A stretch of 64,000 bases of DNA from Planctomycetota bacterium (GTDB lineage Bacteria > Planctomycetota > UBA1135 > GCA-002686595): the NCBI GenBank assembly GCA_014237855.1, contig JABACD010000010.1, positions 124,001 to 188,000 of the forward strand. Reading direction: 5' to 3'. Shown piece after piece: positions 52,912 to 61,400 of this stretch. Each line of letters starts with the position of its first letter. Position 1 is the stretch's first letter. The notes under the pieces are model-generated. The model did not search any database, had not been told where the DNA came from, and worked only from the letters and a program-made list of their open reading frames with translations. A program made the position numbers and the translations under genes.

Positions 52912-53637
52912 CTACAGGCCCTCGCCATCGGCGCTGACATCGGCCATGTCGAGGATGGTCTCGGAAGACACAGGGCCCTGCTCCGCAGCCTCGAGAAGCG
53001 CATCGACACCGATGCGATCCACGAGTGCGATGGCCAGAGCGTGCATGTCGTGCGTCTCCGAATGGGACAGCCAGGCGAGGTCGCGGCTGTCGAGGTCGAG
53101 ATGAGAGATGACGTGGGACAGCTCACCGCGCTCACGTGCTTCTGCGAGGAGGCGGCTTTGCGTGTCCCGCAGGTGCTCTCTCAAGCTCTGGGTCAGATCC
53201 GCCGCGATCCGATCGCAGAGCCCCTCGACGATCGTGGGCGGCAGATTGCGCTGCACCACCGTGCCTGACGCGTGCCAGTGAACGAACTCGTGTGTGAGAA
53301 TCCAGTCTGCATGCGGCATCGCTTCGGGCGACGGGTCGAACACGATGCAATTCTCGAAGGTCGAGGCCAGCACGGGCCAGGCCGGCACGAGCCAGATCTC
53401 CACGTCTTCGTCGCGGGTATGACCCAGGCGCTGCGCCGCGAGAGCGTAGTACCGATCGATGACGAGCGCAGCATTGACGGCCGCGGGGAGCTGCGAGAAG
53501 TCCTGGCTGAGCACCCGACCGTGGCCGCTGATCGCGATCACTTCACCACAGGAAGGACGCTCCGGGATGGAGCGGGGGCCAACACTCGATGCGCAGGAAC
53601 TGGCTGCGAGGATCAGAAGAAGAGAGGCGAGTCGCAT
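52912..53637 (-). CDS. Lipoprotein gluzincin-type metallopeptidase
   Basis: 241-aa exported protein with a lipoprotein-style signal (RLASLLLILAASSCASS) beginning at the ATG at 53637; the Cys after ILAASS is the probable lipid anchor. A complete HExxH zinc motif is present in ADWILTHEFVHWHASG (His116, Glu117, His120), with the third ligand Glu138 in TIVEGLCDRIA, 18 residues on, as in peptidase-MA-like gluzincins. The helical C-terminus (LTQSLREHLRDTQSRLLAEARERGELSHVISHLD) matches the clan. It is anchored in the outer or inner membrane on the periplasmic side. A hairpin separates it from the upstream lipoprotein gene. Substrate unknown. Confidence 0.75.
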   Translation of the reverse strand: MRLASLLLILAASSCASSVGPRSIPERPSCGEVIAISGHGRVLSQDFSQLPAAVNAALVIDRYYALAAQRLGHTRDEDVEIWLVPAWPVLASTFENCIVFDPSPEAMPHADWILTHEFVHWHASGTVVQRNLPPTIVEGLCDRIAADLTQSLREHLRDTQSRLLAEARERGELSHVISHLDLDSRDLAWLSHSETHDMHALAIALVDRIGVDALLEAAEQGPVSSETILDMADVSADGEGL

Positions 53638-53665
53638 GGTCTTGAGAGTTTGGGGAATTGAGCCA

Positions 53666-53689
53666 GGGCGTCCTCCTGGGAGGACGCCC
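53666..53689 (-). terminator. Hairpin between the two lipoprotein genes
   Basis: Perfect 10-bp stem GGGCGTCCTC / GAGGACGCCC with loop CTGG, 22 bases beyond the stop of the gene ending at 53711 and 29 bases before the next start. The U-tract is weak (TGGCTCAATT in the transcript). Confidence 0.6.
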
Positions 53690-53710
53690 GATTGAAGAGA
53701 CCGATCGTGA

Positions 53711-54580
53711 TCAGTTCCACACGTTCTGCATGGCGTACCAGATTCGCGGAGACCCCCAGGTCGTCCAGGTGGACTCGGCCTTGTTATCGTAAATCGCCCC
53801 CGTGTCAAACGCACTCACGGGCACGAAGGTCTCGACCACGTTCCAGCCATTGCCCATGCCGTAGTGCAACGCGTTACCCGTGTTGAGATCCGCGAAGAGG
53901 GTGTCGTTGATGGTCAGCTCGTACGTGGCGAAGTCGTCGTCGACCACTGCCTGGAGCGTGCGCACGCCAGTCGGAACACCGAGCAGATCGAACTCGGTCT
54001 TGGACTCGCTCCACATCGCCAGCTCGAAGCCCTGGCCGACGTCCGTTCCGATTCCACCGGCCAGCACGTAGTCACGGCGAGCCTGGGCGGCCTGCAAGTC
54101 CAGCGCCACGATGCCGAAGGAGTAGATCACGTTCTCGCCCTGGATATCGGGAACGAGATTCCCGCCAAACATCACGAAGGGGCGCTTAGGTAGCGCAGTC
54201 AATTGCTGTTGCGGTGCCTGAGTGAAGGGATCGAGCATCCTCCCTCCGCCTCCGCTGCCACCCGTGGGGCAGTCGACGAGGGTCGCCGACCAAGAGACGG
54301 CGCCTGCGGGGACCTGATCGGACCCGGGAACCTCGATCGTAGAACAGCCGAGGTCACGGCCGTCGGCTCCCCGGTAGCAGACCTTGACGCATACCGGAGT
54401 GCCGGACAGGTCAGCGACCTTGTCTCCATCGTTGGAAACCCTGACTCCGACGCCGACACTGCCCCCCCCGGGCAACGGAATGTCGGCCTTTGCGTCCACG
54501 GAGCCGGTTGCTCCGCATGCGGCCAGGAACAGGGAAGTGGCAAGGACAGCTACGAGGGATAGTGCGCGAGTCTGGTTCAT
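53711..54580 (-). CDS. Lipoprotein of unknown function
   Basis: 289-aa exported lipoprotein. The ATG at 54580 is preceded by AAGGAG at 7 bases and begins a canonical lipoprotein signal, NQTRALSLVAVLATSLFLAACGATG, with lipobox LAAC. The mature part is Gly/Ser-rich early (PLPGGGSVGVGVRVSNDG) and includes a Cys-containing strand pair (TPVCVKVCYRGADGRDLGCST). A beta-rich region follows, ending RIWYAMQNVWN; it resembles an Ig/galactose-binding fold, but I recognise no family. It is the first gene of the repeat-flanked three-gene module. The upstream region 54581-54836 holds no gene; it includes A-rich runs near 54770. Confidence 0.75.
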   Translation of the reverse strand: MNQTRALSLVAVLATSLFLAACGATGSVDAKADIPLPGGGSVGVGVRVSNDGDKVADLSGTPVCVKVCYRGADGRDLGCSTIEVPGSDQVPAGAVSWSATLVDCPTGGSGGGGRMLDPFTQAPQQQLTALPKRPFVMFGGNLVPDIQGENVIYSFGIVALDLQAAQARRDYVLAGGIGTDVGQGFELAMWSESKTEFDLLGVPTGVRTLQAVVDDDFATYELTINDTLFADLNTGNALHYGMGNGWNVVETFVPVSAFDTGAIYDNKAESTWTTWGSPRIWYAMQNVWN

Positions 54581-54836
54581 CGGAAAGCTCCTTGGGAGAT
54601 GATTGAGAATGAGTGCAGACCTTGAGTTGAGGCTCCACTGCAAGCTGCGGAAGCTCTTGTTCAGGTCGAAGGAAGAAAAATCTCGTGACCACCGAGTCGC
54701 TCGTGCGCCAGGCGGTCCGCTTCACCTGATGGAGTCTTCAACCTCACGGATTCCCCGAAAAAACCCTCCAAAAAAAACAGGGAGCTGCTGCGGCCCGCCG
54801 TGTTCAGCGGGGACCCCGGGGGTCAGCTCCAGACCC

Positions 54837-55075
54837 CCCCACGCCAGCTCCGCCGCGAGCGCCCCCGCAGCTGGAGCTTTGGTTCGAGGGCTGTTGACTG
54901 AAGGTGGTGGTGGGGCCTGAGAAGGTCTCGCTCGTGGGGGAGTTCTGGGCGCAGGGGGAAGAGGCCCGGGATCCTCGCTCGGAGGCCGTCAGCTGGGGAG
55001 AGAAGGAGCGGCGAGAGGACCGCTTGCTGGGGGTGAGGCGTCTGAGGGTGGATGGAAAGGTAGCTTGGATCGCCT
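54837..55075. repeat. Dispersed non-coding repeat, copy B
   Basis: Longest recognised copy. Bases 54837-54942 equal copy A exactly. Bases from about 54934 to 55075 match copy D (63823-63977) with scattered differences and indels, sharing GGCCCGGGATCCT, CTCGGAGGCCGTC and AAAGGTAGCTTGGA. Copies A and B therefore flank the module 52527-54580 as direct repeats. The remaining 55076-55239 leads to the beta-roll gene without a gene of its own. Confidence 0.85.
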
Positions 55076-55239
55076 ATCTTCTCGCATCGAGCTAACTCAC
55101 TTGCAATATGCCGTTTGGACGGAATTGAGCAAGGACTTTGGAGAATACTGAGGGCCTCTCGCCGCGCCTTACGAGTAACACAATGACGTGAATACAGCGT
55201 AAGCCTGTCACCCCCTCGATTCTCAAACTCCCACTGGCA

Positions 55240-56646
55240 ATGAAGCCCATCCAGATCAGCATCCACCCTCTGTCCGCAGCGATTGGCGCACTCACGCTTG
55301 GCGCTCTCTTCGTCCTCACAGGCATGCAGCAGGTCGCGAACACCTCCGGCCTTCTCACCCCCGATCAACGCGAGTTTCTGCAGAGCATTTCGATGGTCGA
55401 CTTGGACGACGGCCAGGGTGGGACGGCGCGCAGCGTGCGCGTCAGCGGGATCAACGTGCAGATCGTGAACGGCCTCGACGCGACGAATGGTTATCCGATC
55501 GATCCGAACAGCACCGATGCCGGCCTCACGTCCGTGAACGGCACCGGAAACCTGATCGTGGGTTACAACGAGTTACGCGGTTCCAATGACGATCGCACGG
55601 GTTCGCACAACATCATCGTCGGCAACCGCAACAACTGTTCGAGCTTCGGCGGACTCGTCAGCTCACGCAGCAACAACGTGGAGGCCGCGTTCTCGACCAT
55701 CATCGGCGGCGCGAGCAATACGACGACAGGCGTGTCGGCGACGATCAGCGGGGGTCGCGACAATGAAGCCAGCGGCACGTACTCTTCGATCAGCGGTGGA
55801 AGTGATCACGTGAGCAGTGGATTCGCATCCAGTGTCAGTGGTGGCCGCACGAATACGGCCAGCGGGAATCGTGCGTCGATCTCCGGTGGCCTCACGAACC
55901 TCGCCGACTTCGACTACGCGGCCATCGGCGGAGGCGAACTCGGACAATCGAGCGGCCACGCGTCTTCGATCACCGGCGGACTCCAGAATGTCGCGTCGGG
56001 CTCACACGCATCCATCAGCGGCGGCCAGGACACTTTGGCGAGCGGCAGCGCGTCCGCGGTCAGCGGCGGACGGTTAGGCGAGGCTTCCGGCGATTGGTCG
56101 TCGATCACTGGCGGCGGCGCCTTCGGTTTCTTGACGCGTAACCGCGCGACAGGCGACTACTCGAGCATCCATGGCGGGCTCGCCAACGAAGCGACGCGCA
56201 ACTACGCCACCGTGCTCGGAGGGAAGTCCAACTCGGCTCTCGGCGAGTACTCCTGCGTCTCCGGCGGGCTGGAGTGCCACGCGACGGGTGAGTACAGCGC
56301 GATCAGTGGTGGATGGAGCAATACGGCCTCGGGGCAGTACAGCTCGATATCAGGCGGCCAATCCAACCTGGCTTCGGGTGGCAGCTCGTCATGTGTCGGC
56401 GGCTCGGGCAACACGGCCGGCGGTAGCAGCGGCACCGTCTGCGGCGGAACGAGCAACAGCACGATCGGCACGGCTTGCGTCGTCCTCGGCGGCGAGGGCA
56501 ACGTCGCAGGCTTCTTGCGATCCACGGTGAGTGGCGGCCAATCGTGCAGCTCCAACGGCCTCTACACGACAGTCGGTGGCGGGCTCTCACGGACAGCGAC
56601 CGGGACGAACGACTGGGTCGCCGGTAGCTTGCTCGAGGACAATTGA
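55240..56646 (+). CDS. Secreted beta-roll protein with 15-residue repeats (YadA-head-like)
   Basis: 468-aa exported protein. The N-terminal signal (SAAIGALTLGALFVLTGMQQVA) precedes a linker with NLIVGYNELRGSNDDRTGSHNIIVG. From about residue 143 to 463 there are about twenty repeats of 15 residues with consensus xxNxASGxxSSISGG (for example WSNTASGQYSSISGG, RTNTASGNRASISGG). The fixed Asn, Ala-Ser-Gly and Ser-Gly-Gly positions suggest a left-handed parallel beta-roll like the head of trimeric autotransporters. One extra segment interrupts between repeats (GAFGFLTRNRAT). There is no autotransporter anchor or sortase signal, so release or a different attachment is likely. An adhesin or structural surface role is inferred. 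Cys residues in several later repeats could cross-link chains. It ends next to a transposase remnant. Confidence 0.85.
   Translation: MKPIQISIHPLSAAIGALTLGALFVLTGMQQVANTSGLLTPDQREFLQSISMVDLDDGQGGTARSVRVSGINVQIVNGLDATNGYPIDPNSTDAGLTSVNGTGNLIVGYNELRGSNDDRTGSHNIIVGNRNNCSSFGGLVSSRSNNVEAAFSTIIGGASNTTTGVSATISGGRDNEASGTYSSISGGSDHVSSGFASSVSGGRTNTASGNRASISGGLTNLADFDYAAIGGGELGQSSGHASSITGGLQNVASGSHASISGGQDTLASGSASAVSGGRLGEASGDWSSITGGGAFGFLTRNRATGDYSSIHGGLANEATRNYATVLGGKSNSALGEYSCVSGGLECHATGEYSAISGGWSNTASGQYSSISGGQSNLASGGSSSCVGGSGNTAGGSSGTVCGGTSNSTIGTACVVLGGEGNVAGFLRSTVSGGQSCSSNGLYTTVGGGLSRTATGTNDWVAGSLLEDN
55666..56628 (+). repeat. Coding tandem repeats, 45-bp period
   Basis: About 20 degenerate 45-bp units inside the preceding gene, each coding for one xxNxASGxxSSISGG coil. 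DNA divergence between units is high, so recent slippage is not evident. Confidence 0.8.
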
Positions 56647-56960
56647 ATCGCGCACGGGGGCTCACAGACTTGATCAACCACGGCCGCAGCGGCGCAGTCG
56701 TTCAGATCCAGCGCTTCGGCTCGGCCTTGAACCTCAACCTGCACTTTCAGGCCCTGGTGCTCGATGGTGTCCACACGGCTCCGGACGCCTTCGCCGCCCC
56801 ACGCTTCCACCCCGCACGTCCGCTCACGAGTGCAGAGGTGGCCAGGCTGCTCCCGCTGATCCATGCCGCGTCATTTCAGGGGCGTGCGGCGCTGGACACG
56901 GAGGCGGGATGCATGCGCCTGGGTATTTCACCCGCCAGGGCCTCGGGCGGAATGCCAGTG
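56646..56960 (+). pseudogene. IS91-family (Y2) transposase remnant
   Basis: An open frame in this interval carries the segment GAVVQIQRFGSALNLNLHF followed by QALVLDGVHT and later RFHPARPLTSAEVARLLPLI. These match the conserved core of IS91/ISCR-type transposases (family form QRFGS-LNLN-HFH-L-LDGVY, then FH-PPPT-EV). In a complete protein (about 400 aa) this core is preceded by a zinc finger and followed by the catalytic Tyr region; both are absent, and the second His of HFHxL is Gln (HFQAL). The frame has no proper start and runs into repeat C. It is a short, dead fragment. Upstream it overlaps the stop of the beta-roll gene by one base, so the join of the two is abrupt. Confidence 0.65.
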
Positions 56961-56969
56961 CTCAAGGAG

Positions 56970-57060
56970 TCCGCCGCGAGCGCCCCCGCAGCTGGAGCTG
57001 TGATTCGAGGGCTTGAAGGGGGAGCTGGGCGGGGGCCTGAGGGCTCCGGCCTCGCTCCCT
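56970..57060. repeat. Dispersed non-coding repeat, copy C
   Basis: Shares 29 identical bases (56971-56999) with copies A and B, including the CGCCGCGAGCGCCCCCGC loop. A more divergent part follows that retains TTCGAGGGCTTGA and the GGGGCCTGAG segment. It lies directly after the transposase remnant and before the acid phosphatase gene. Confidence 0.75.
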
Positions 57061-57197
57061 GAGCTTGGTTTGGAAGGGCGCGAGCGCTGGCCTGGCCTGA
57101 TCGGGAACTCCAGAAGGGTGGATCAATGGTAGCGGGAGGGTCCCAGGCGCTATCGTGGGTGCCCCGTACCTCAGCACCTACCCAGGGAGCGAAACGC

Positions 57198-57941
57198 ATG
57201 TTCAAGATCTCAACCGCCAACATCCTCCTGCTGTGCCTGTGTCTCTTCGGCTGTCACACAACGGCGCCGTCGAAGATCGTCTCTGCTGTGCCTGCGTCCT
57301 CGCAAGAGGTCGCCTCAGCGCCGAAGTATGTTCCCGACGGACCTGACTGGGCCGCCATCGTTGGCGTGCCCCCGGCATCGGGATCGACCGAGCTCGCCAA
57401 CGACGTGGCCAGCGTCGACTGGTGCCAGCGGACGCGCAACCCGATGACCGTGAATGAAGCCTGGGCCGGTGTGGATGTCTCGGTGGCGTGCTTCCAGTCC
57501 GAGCTGAACGCGAATGTCAAGCACGGCAGCTTCCCCGAGCTCTATGCGACTGTTGCCACGGTGATGGCGCAGTGCATGACCGTGGCACACGAGATCAAGG
57601 ACCAGTTCAAGCGGCCGCGGCCCTTCCTCAGCCACGATGAGCTGCACCCGGCCCTCCCGAAGCCGAGTAGCTACTCGTTCCCCAGCGGTCACGCCACGCG
57701 CGGGATGCTGACCTACGTCCTGCTCGCGGATCTGTTCCCCGAGAACAAGGAGGCGCTGGAGGCCCGTGGCCGCCAGATCGGTTACCTGCGCGTGGCCGCC
57801 GGTATGCACTATCCAACGGATGTGGAGGCCGGACAGCGACTCGGTCTGGCGGTGGGCGAGGCCGTCCTCACGACGACCGCCTGGAAGCAGGCCCGCGAGG
57901 AGCTGGCTGGCTCTGTCGCCAAGATCCGCGCCTCCCGTTGA
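57198..57941 (+). CDS. PAP2-family acid phosphatase lipoprotein (class A type)
   Basis: 247-aa exported phosphatase. The ATG at 57198 has GGGAG 8 bases upstream and opens a lipoprotein signal (FKISTANILLLCLCLFGCHTT, lipobox LFGC). The three PAP2 motifs are visible: KDQFKRPRPF (KxxxxxxRP), SFPSGHATRG (PSGH) and LRVAAGMHYPTDVEAG (RxxxxxHxxxD). This is the class A nonspecific acid phosphatase / phosphatidate-phosphatase fold. The enzyme probably hydrolyses phosphomonoesters in the periplasm, feeding phosphate uptake; lipid phosphates are another possibility. It forms its own module between repeat copies C and E. No Pho-box was identified. Confidence 0.88.
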   Translation: MFKISTANILLLCLCLFGCHTTAPSKIVSAVPASSQEVASAPKYVPDGPDWAAIVGVPPASGSTELANDVASVDWCQRTRNPMTVNEAWAGVDVSVACFQSELNANVKHGSFPELYATVATVMAQCMTVAHEIKDQFKRPRPFLSHDELHPALPKPSSYSFPSGHATRGMLTYVLLADLFPENKEALEARGRQIGYLRVAAGMHYPTDVEAGQRLGLAVGEAVLTTTAWKQAREELAGSVAKIRASR

Positions 57942-58164
57942 GGCGAGCCATCAGGCAGCAGTCAGGCCGGCTTGATCCCAGCCCACTCTCCACGGCGCTG
58001 ATCCAATCCAAGCAAGGCCTGGACTGTCACCCGGTGATCTGAGCTTGTGCCCTGGCTCTCGGGCTGCAGCCGAACTCAGGGCCAGAGCGTGATCTCGATG
58101 GCTTCCTTCGTGCTCTCCTGCGGAGCAGAAGAGGCGAGGGAGCCCTCGGGGAGCGGGGCCGGCT

Positions 58165-58221
58165 GCTGGGGGTGGAGCAGCTGAGGGGGGCAAGAGGTGG
58201 ATTCAGGGCAGCTGGATTGCC
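58165..58221. repeat. Possible degenerate repeat, copy E
   Basis: Resembles the right end of copies B and D: CTGCTGGGGGTGGAGCAG, CTGAGGGGGG and CAGCTGGATTGCC against CTTGCTGGGGGTGAGGCG, CTGAGGGTGGATG and TAGCTTGGATCGCC. The similarity is weaker than among A-D. The gap 57942-58292 has no recognised gene apart from this. Confidence 0.4.
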
Positions 58222-58292
58222 AGTCCCGAGGTCATGACCATGATTTCCAAGTTCTTCGGGAGCGTCTGTTCGAGCGCGTGCATAGGTAAGGC

Positions 58293-61200
58293 ATGCGCCC
58301 CACCCGAGAACACAACATCGAGGCCCTCCTGGCGGAACAGGGCTGGCTGAGCCAGCTGGCCGGCCAGCTCTGCGCTGACGCCAGCGCGGCCGCGGATCTG
58401 GAGCAAGAGACCTGGCTCGCGGTGTTGCGCAATCCACCCGCCGAGCTCAGCACGGCGCGCGGCTGGCTGCACCGGGTGGCCTCGCGCCTGGCCCAGCGTC
58501 GACTGCAGAGCGAGCGTCGGCGGCACGATCGCGAGCGGGACGTGAGCCGGTCGGAGGCCACGGGGAGTACGGCTCAGGCCGTGGCCACCGCCGAGAACAT
58601 CAAGGCGCTGGTCGAAGCAACCCTGGCCCTCGAGGAGCCCTTTCGCGAGACCGTGCTCCTGCGCTTCTTCGAGAACCTCGAGCCACGCGAGATCGCCGAA
58701 CAGATGGGAGTTCCGGCCTCGACCGTGCGCAGCCGCCTGACACGCGCCATGGCCAAGCTGCGGGCCGCCCTCACCGGCGAAGACGAAGAGCACGCCCTCC
58801 GGGCGAGCGGTGGATTCTCCAGCCTCCTCATTCGATTCCTCTTGCACCTCGCCTCCATGAAATCACTCGAGCTGACCCTGGCCTGCTTGTGCGCACTCCT
58901 GACCATGGCTGGAGGTTTCTACTTCCTCAAGGGCGAAGCGGCGCAGCCCGAGCTTGCTGCTATCGTGAACTCGGAATCGGGAGGGAGCTTGGCCTCAGCG
59001 GAGGGCGCTCCAGAGGCCAGAGCTCCACGGGTCGAGGAGAGAGTCGAGGCGCAGAGAGCTGCAGTCCACGAGGTCGTGAGCACGCCCCTCCCGGATGTGA
59101 TTGCGGGGAACATCCTGGCGGTCGACGGAAGCCCGATCGCGAACGCCCGAATTCGAGTCCATGAGGCGCGCGGGAGCTCGCCGCTGCTCCGGTCCAGGTC
59201 GCCCCTCGCCAGGCAGGGGGCTGGCGCTGTCATCTTCGAGTGCAGCAGCGATCACCAGGGGGCCTTCACGATCCCGCGCGCCCTGGCGGTCGATACCGAG
59301 GCCAACCTGGTCGTCAGCTCGCAGGCAGAGGGCTTCGGCGAGGCCTCGCAGACCCTTTCGGAGACCGAACTGATCGAGCTACGCCCCGCCTGGCTCGTGC
59401 GACTGGAAGGCACGGTCCGGGACGCGGAGACCGGCCTCGCGATTCCGGGAGTGAGTCTGAACCTCGGCAGGCAGTATCTCGGCAGGAAGAACCCGACGAC
59501 TCTGACCGACTCCGCCGGCCAGTTCCTGTTCGAGGACATCCGAACGCAACTCGACACCCGTCTGCGGCTCTTCCATGCGGACTACGTGTTCGACGAGCAG
59601 CGGCTCGATCTTCCAGGGCCTCGCTCCGCTCCCCTCGACCTCACGATGAGCAGGGGGCGCGAGCTGAGCGTGCGCTTCGTCGAGCTCGAGTCCGGTGAAG
59701 GCGTGGGGGGCGTCACGCTCTACTCAGGCCATGACAGCGGTGAGTCTCCCTGGGTCGCCGATGCTACCGGCGCGCTGAAGCTGCGAGTTCCAGGTGATCG
59801 CAAGCAGCGCTTCCTGGGCGACGTTCCCGGCCACGCGAACTTCCAGTGGGACCTTGAGAGCACTGACCTCACACCCGGAGAGGTCGTGCGCCTCCCCGTG
59901 GATGCCGTCGTGTCGGTCACGGGGTCGGTTGTGGATGCCACCGGCAAGCCGCTTCCTGGCTGCCTGGTGAGGGCTTGGCCCGCGGTGCCCAGCTCTGGCC
60001 GTGTGGTCGACGGGGTGCCGGGGATGCTCTGGTGGACGAACAGGTGGCGGGCGGGCGCGGCCCCGCGTAATACAATGACCACCGACGAGGAGGGACGCTT
60101 CGAGCTGCAGCTCGTCGCTAGCGAAGGGCCCTGGGTGGCCGTGGCCTCGAACAGCTCGCAAGAAGCGAAGCTGACCATCGATGACGCGCAGGCTCCCCTG
60201 GACTTCGTGATGGGGCTGGAAGATGAGAATGGAACGGTGAGTGGTCGTCTCGTGCGCGATGGCAAGGTCTGGTCCGCCGCGCTTGATCTCTGCCTCGACG
60301 GCCCCAGCTTGGATCGTGATGTCAGCAGGGCCGATGGAGTGTTCGGCTTCGAGGGCTTGCCCGTGGGTGAGTATCGCCTGCACTACGGGGTTTCCACCCT
60401 GCGCGAGCTGGAGCTCTCCCCGGGGGAGATGAATCTGGAGCTTGGCGAGGTGAGCCTCGACGGACTACCGCGGCTGGAAGTTCGCTGCAGGACGGAGTCA
60501 GGCGAACCGCTCATTGATGAAAAAATTCGCATCGTCACCTTGGACCTCACGGACATCGAGCGGTCCATTCTCAAGCGAGGGGGCTACAGGATGAGCGGGC
60601 ACACGGATGATGAGGGCCGCTTCGAGTGTCTGCTACCGGGGAACAGGCGCTACCTGGTCTCACTGGGCGAGCAGACCTCCAATCTCCGGGAGACCGTGGT
60701 TGTCGAGGGCGACAGCTTCGTCGACCTGGTCGCCCCGCGGACGCGAGACCTCCACCTGCGACTCCTGGACCAGACGACGGGAGCACGGGTCATGAACGAC
60801 TCGATCTTCAAGCGGCTGTTCTCCTGGCGCCATCCCGGGGAGGTGCCCTACCGCCGTGTACTGGGGAAGCACCTCACGGATGGAACTCTCGTGTTGACCC
60901 TGCCTGAGGGCCCCGTGGAGCTCTCATTGCAGGCGATGTTCGGTGGCTATCAGCCGCTGAAGCTGAGCGCGGCCCAGACCGCTGGTGGTGAAGATCCCGA
61001 CTCCCCGATCGAGATCAACCTCTCCAGGGGGCTCGACCTGGAAGTGCGCTTCGATCCGGAATCGTTGAGAGCTCTACAGGACAGGTCGGGACTCGAGTTC
61101 TACCTGCTCGAGGTATCCGAGCTCGATCTGGTTCGTGAAGGATCGGAGTACAACAAGCTGAGTGGGTACTTCCTCGACGAGGGGCTCTTCTCCCGGCGCT

Positions 61201-61370
61201 TCCCTATCCAGCGCAATTCGGCGAGCGTGCACTTCACCGGTCTGCTGCCAGGTGCTTACTCGATCATCGCCTTCAATCGGGAGGGCCGCCGAGAGGACCT
61301 GACCTTCCAACCGGCGGTGCTTGAGGTCGCGGAAGTAACCGAGAGTATCGATCTGCAACTCGTACGCTGA
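58293..61370 (+). CDS. ECF sigma factor fused to a transmembrane helix and carboxypeptidase-regulatory-like domains
   Basis: 1025-aa uninterrupted frame with two unlike halves. Residues 1-165 are an ECF-type sigma factor: region 2 (about 8-75, DLEQETWLAVLRNPP, GWLHRVASRLAQRRL) and region 4 (about 112-160, EEPFRETVLLRFFENLEPREIAEQ, ASTVRSRLTRAMAKLR). One membrane helix follows (about 190-212, SLELTLACLCALLTMAGGFYF), and then about 810 residues of extracytoplasmic beta-sandwich units of the CarboxypepD_reg type. These carry repeated patterns such as VIAGNILAVDGSPIANARIRV, VRLEGTVRDAETGLAIPGVSL, VSVTGSVVDATGKPLPGCLV and ...TDDEGRFE. The protein may hold its sigma domain at the membrane and release it on sensing an outside signal. 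An internal ATG at 58858, just before the helix, could also make a separate protein, but there is no stop between the parts. A hairpin follows the gene. Confidence 0.83.
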   Translation: MRPTREHNIEALLAEQGWLSQLAGQLCADASAAADLEQETWLAVLRNPPAELSTARGWLHRVASRLAQRRLQSERRRHDRERDVSRSEATGSTAQAVATAENIKALVEATLALEEPFRETVLLRFFENLEPREIAEQMGVPASTVRSRLTRAMAKLRAALTGEDEEHALRASGGFSSLLIRFLLHLASMKSLELTLACLCALLTMAGGFYFLKGEAAQPELAAIVNSESGGSLASAEGAPEARAPRVEERVEAQRAAVHEVVSTPLPDVIAGNILAVDGSPIANARIRVHEARGSSPLLRSRSPLARQGAGAVIFECSSDHQGAFTIPRALAVDTEANLVVSSQAEGFGEASQTLSETELIELRPAWLVRLEGTVRDAETGLAIPGVSLNLGRQYLGRKNPTTLTDSAGQFLFEDIRTQLDTRLRLFHADYVFDEQRLDLPGPRSAPLDLTMSRGRELSVRFVELESGEGVGGVTLYSGHDSGESPWVADATGALKLRVPGDRKQRFLGDVPGHANFQWDLESTDLTPGEVVRLPVDAVVSVTGSVVDATGKPLPGCLVRAWPAVPSSGRVVDGVPGMLWWTNRWRAGAAPRNTMTTDEEGRFELQLVASEGPWVAVASNSSQEAKLTIDDAQAPLDFVMGLEDENGTVSGRLVRDGKVWSAALDLCLDGPSLDRDVSRADGVFGFEGLPVGEYRLHYGVSTLRELELSPGEMNLELGEVSLDGLPRLEVRCRTESGEPLIDEKIRIVTLDLTDIERSILKRGGYRMSGHTDDEGRFECLLPGNRRYLVSLGEQTSNLRETVVVEGDSFVDLVAPRTRDLHLRLLDQTTGARVMNDSIFKRLFSWRHPGEVPYRRVLGKHLTDGTLVLTLPEGPVELSLQAMFGGYQPLKLSAAQTAGGEDPDSPIEINLSRGLDLEVRFDPESLRALQDRSGLEFYLLEVSELDLVREGSEYNKLSGYFLDEGLFSRRFPIQRNSASVHFTGLLPGAYSIIAFNREGRREDLTFQPAVLEVAEVTESIDLQLVR

Positions 61371-61400
61371 CCGCCCGCACCTCGTGGATGACAGGCTCGT

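Noticed and set aside
55666..56628. 45-bp periodic DNA as a CRISPR array
   Set aside because: The period is in frame with a long signal-peptide protein, units are too divergent at DNA level, and the repetition is at residue level (SSISGG).
52402..57060. Repeats A-C as integron attC sites delimiting gene cassettes
   Set aside because: Module genes lie in both orientations, no paired GTTRRRY / RYYYAAC core sites could be found in the repeats (the nearest, GTTGACT, does not fit), and no integrase gene is present.
58858..61370. Separate gene for the membrane/beta-domain part of the ECF-fusion protein
   Set aside because: No stop codon interrupts the frame after the sigma domain and no ribosome binding site precedes the ATG at 58858; kept as an alternative only.
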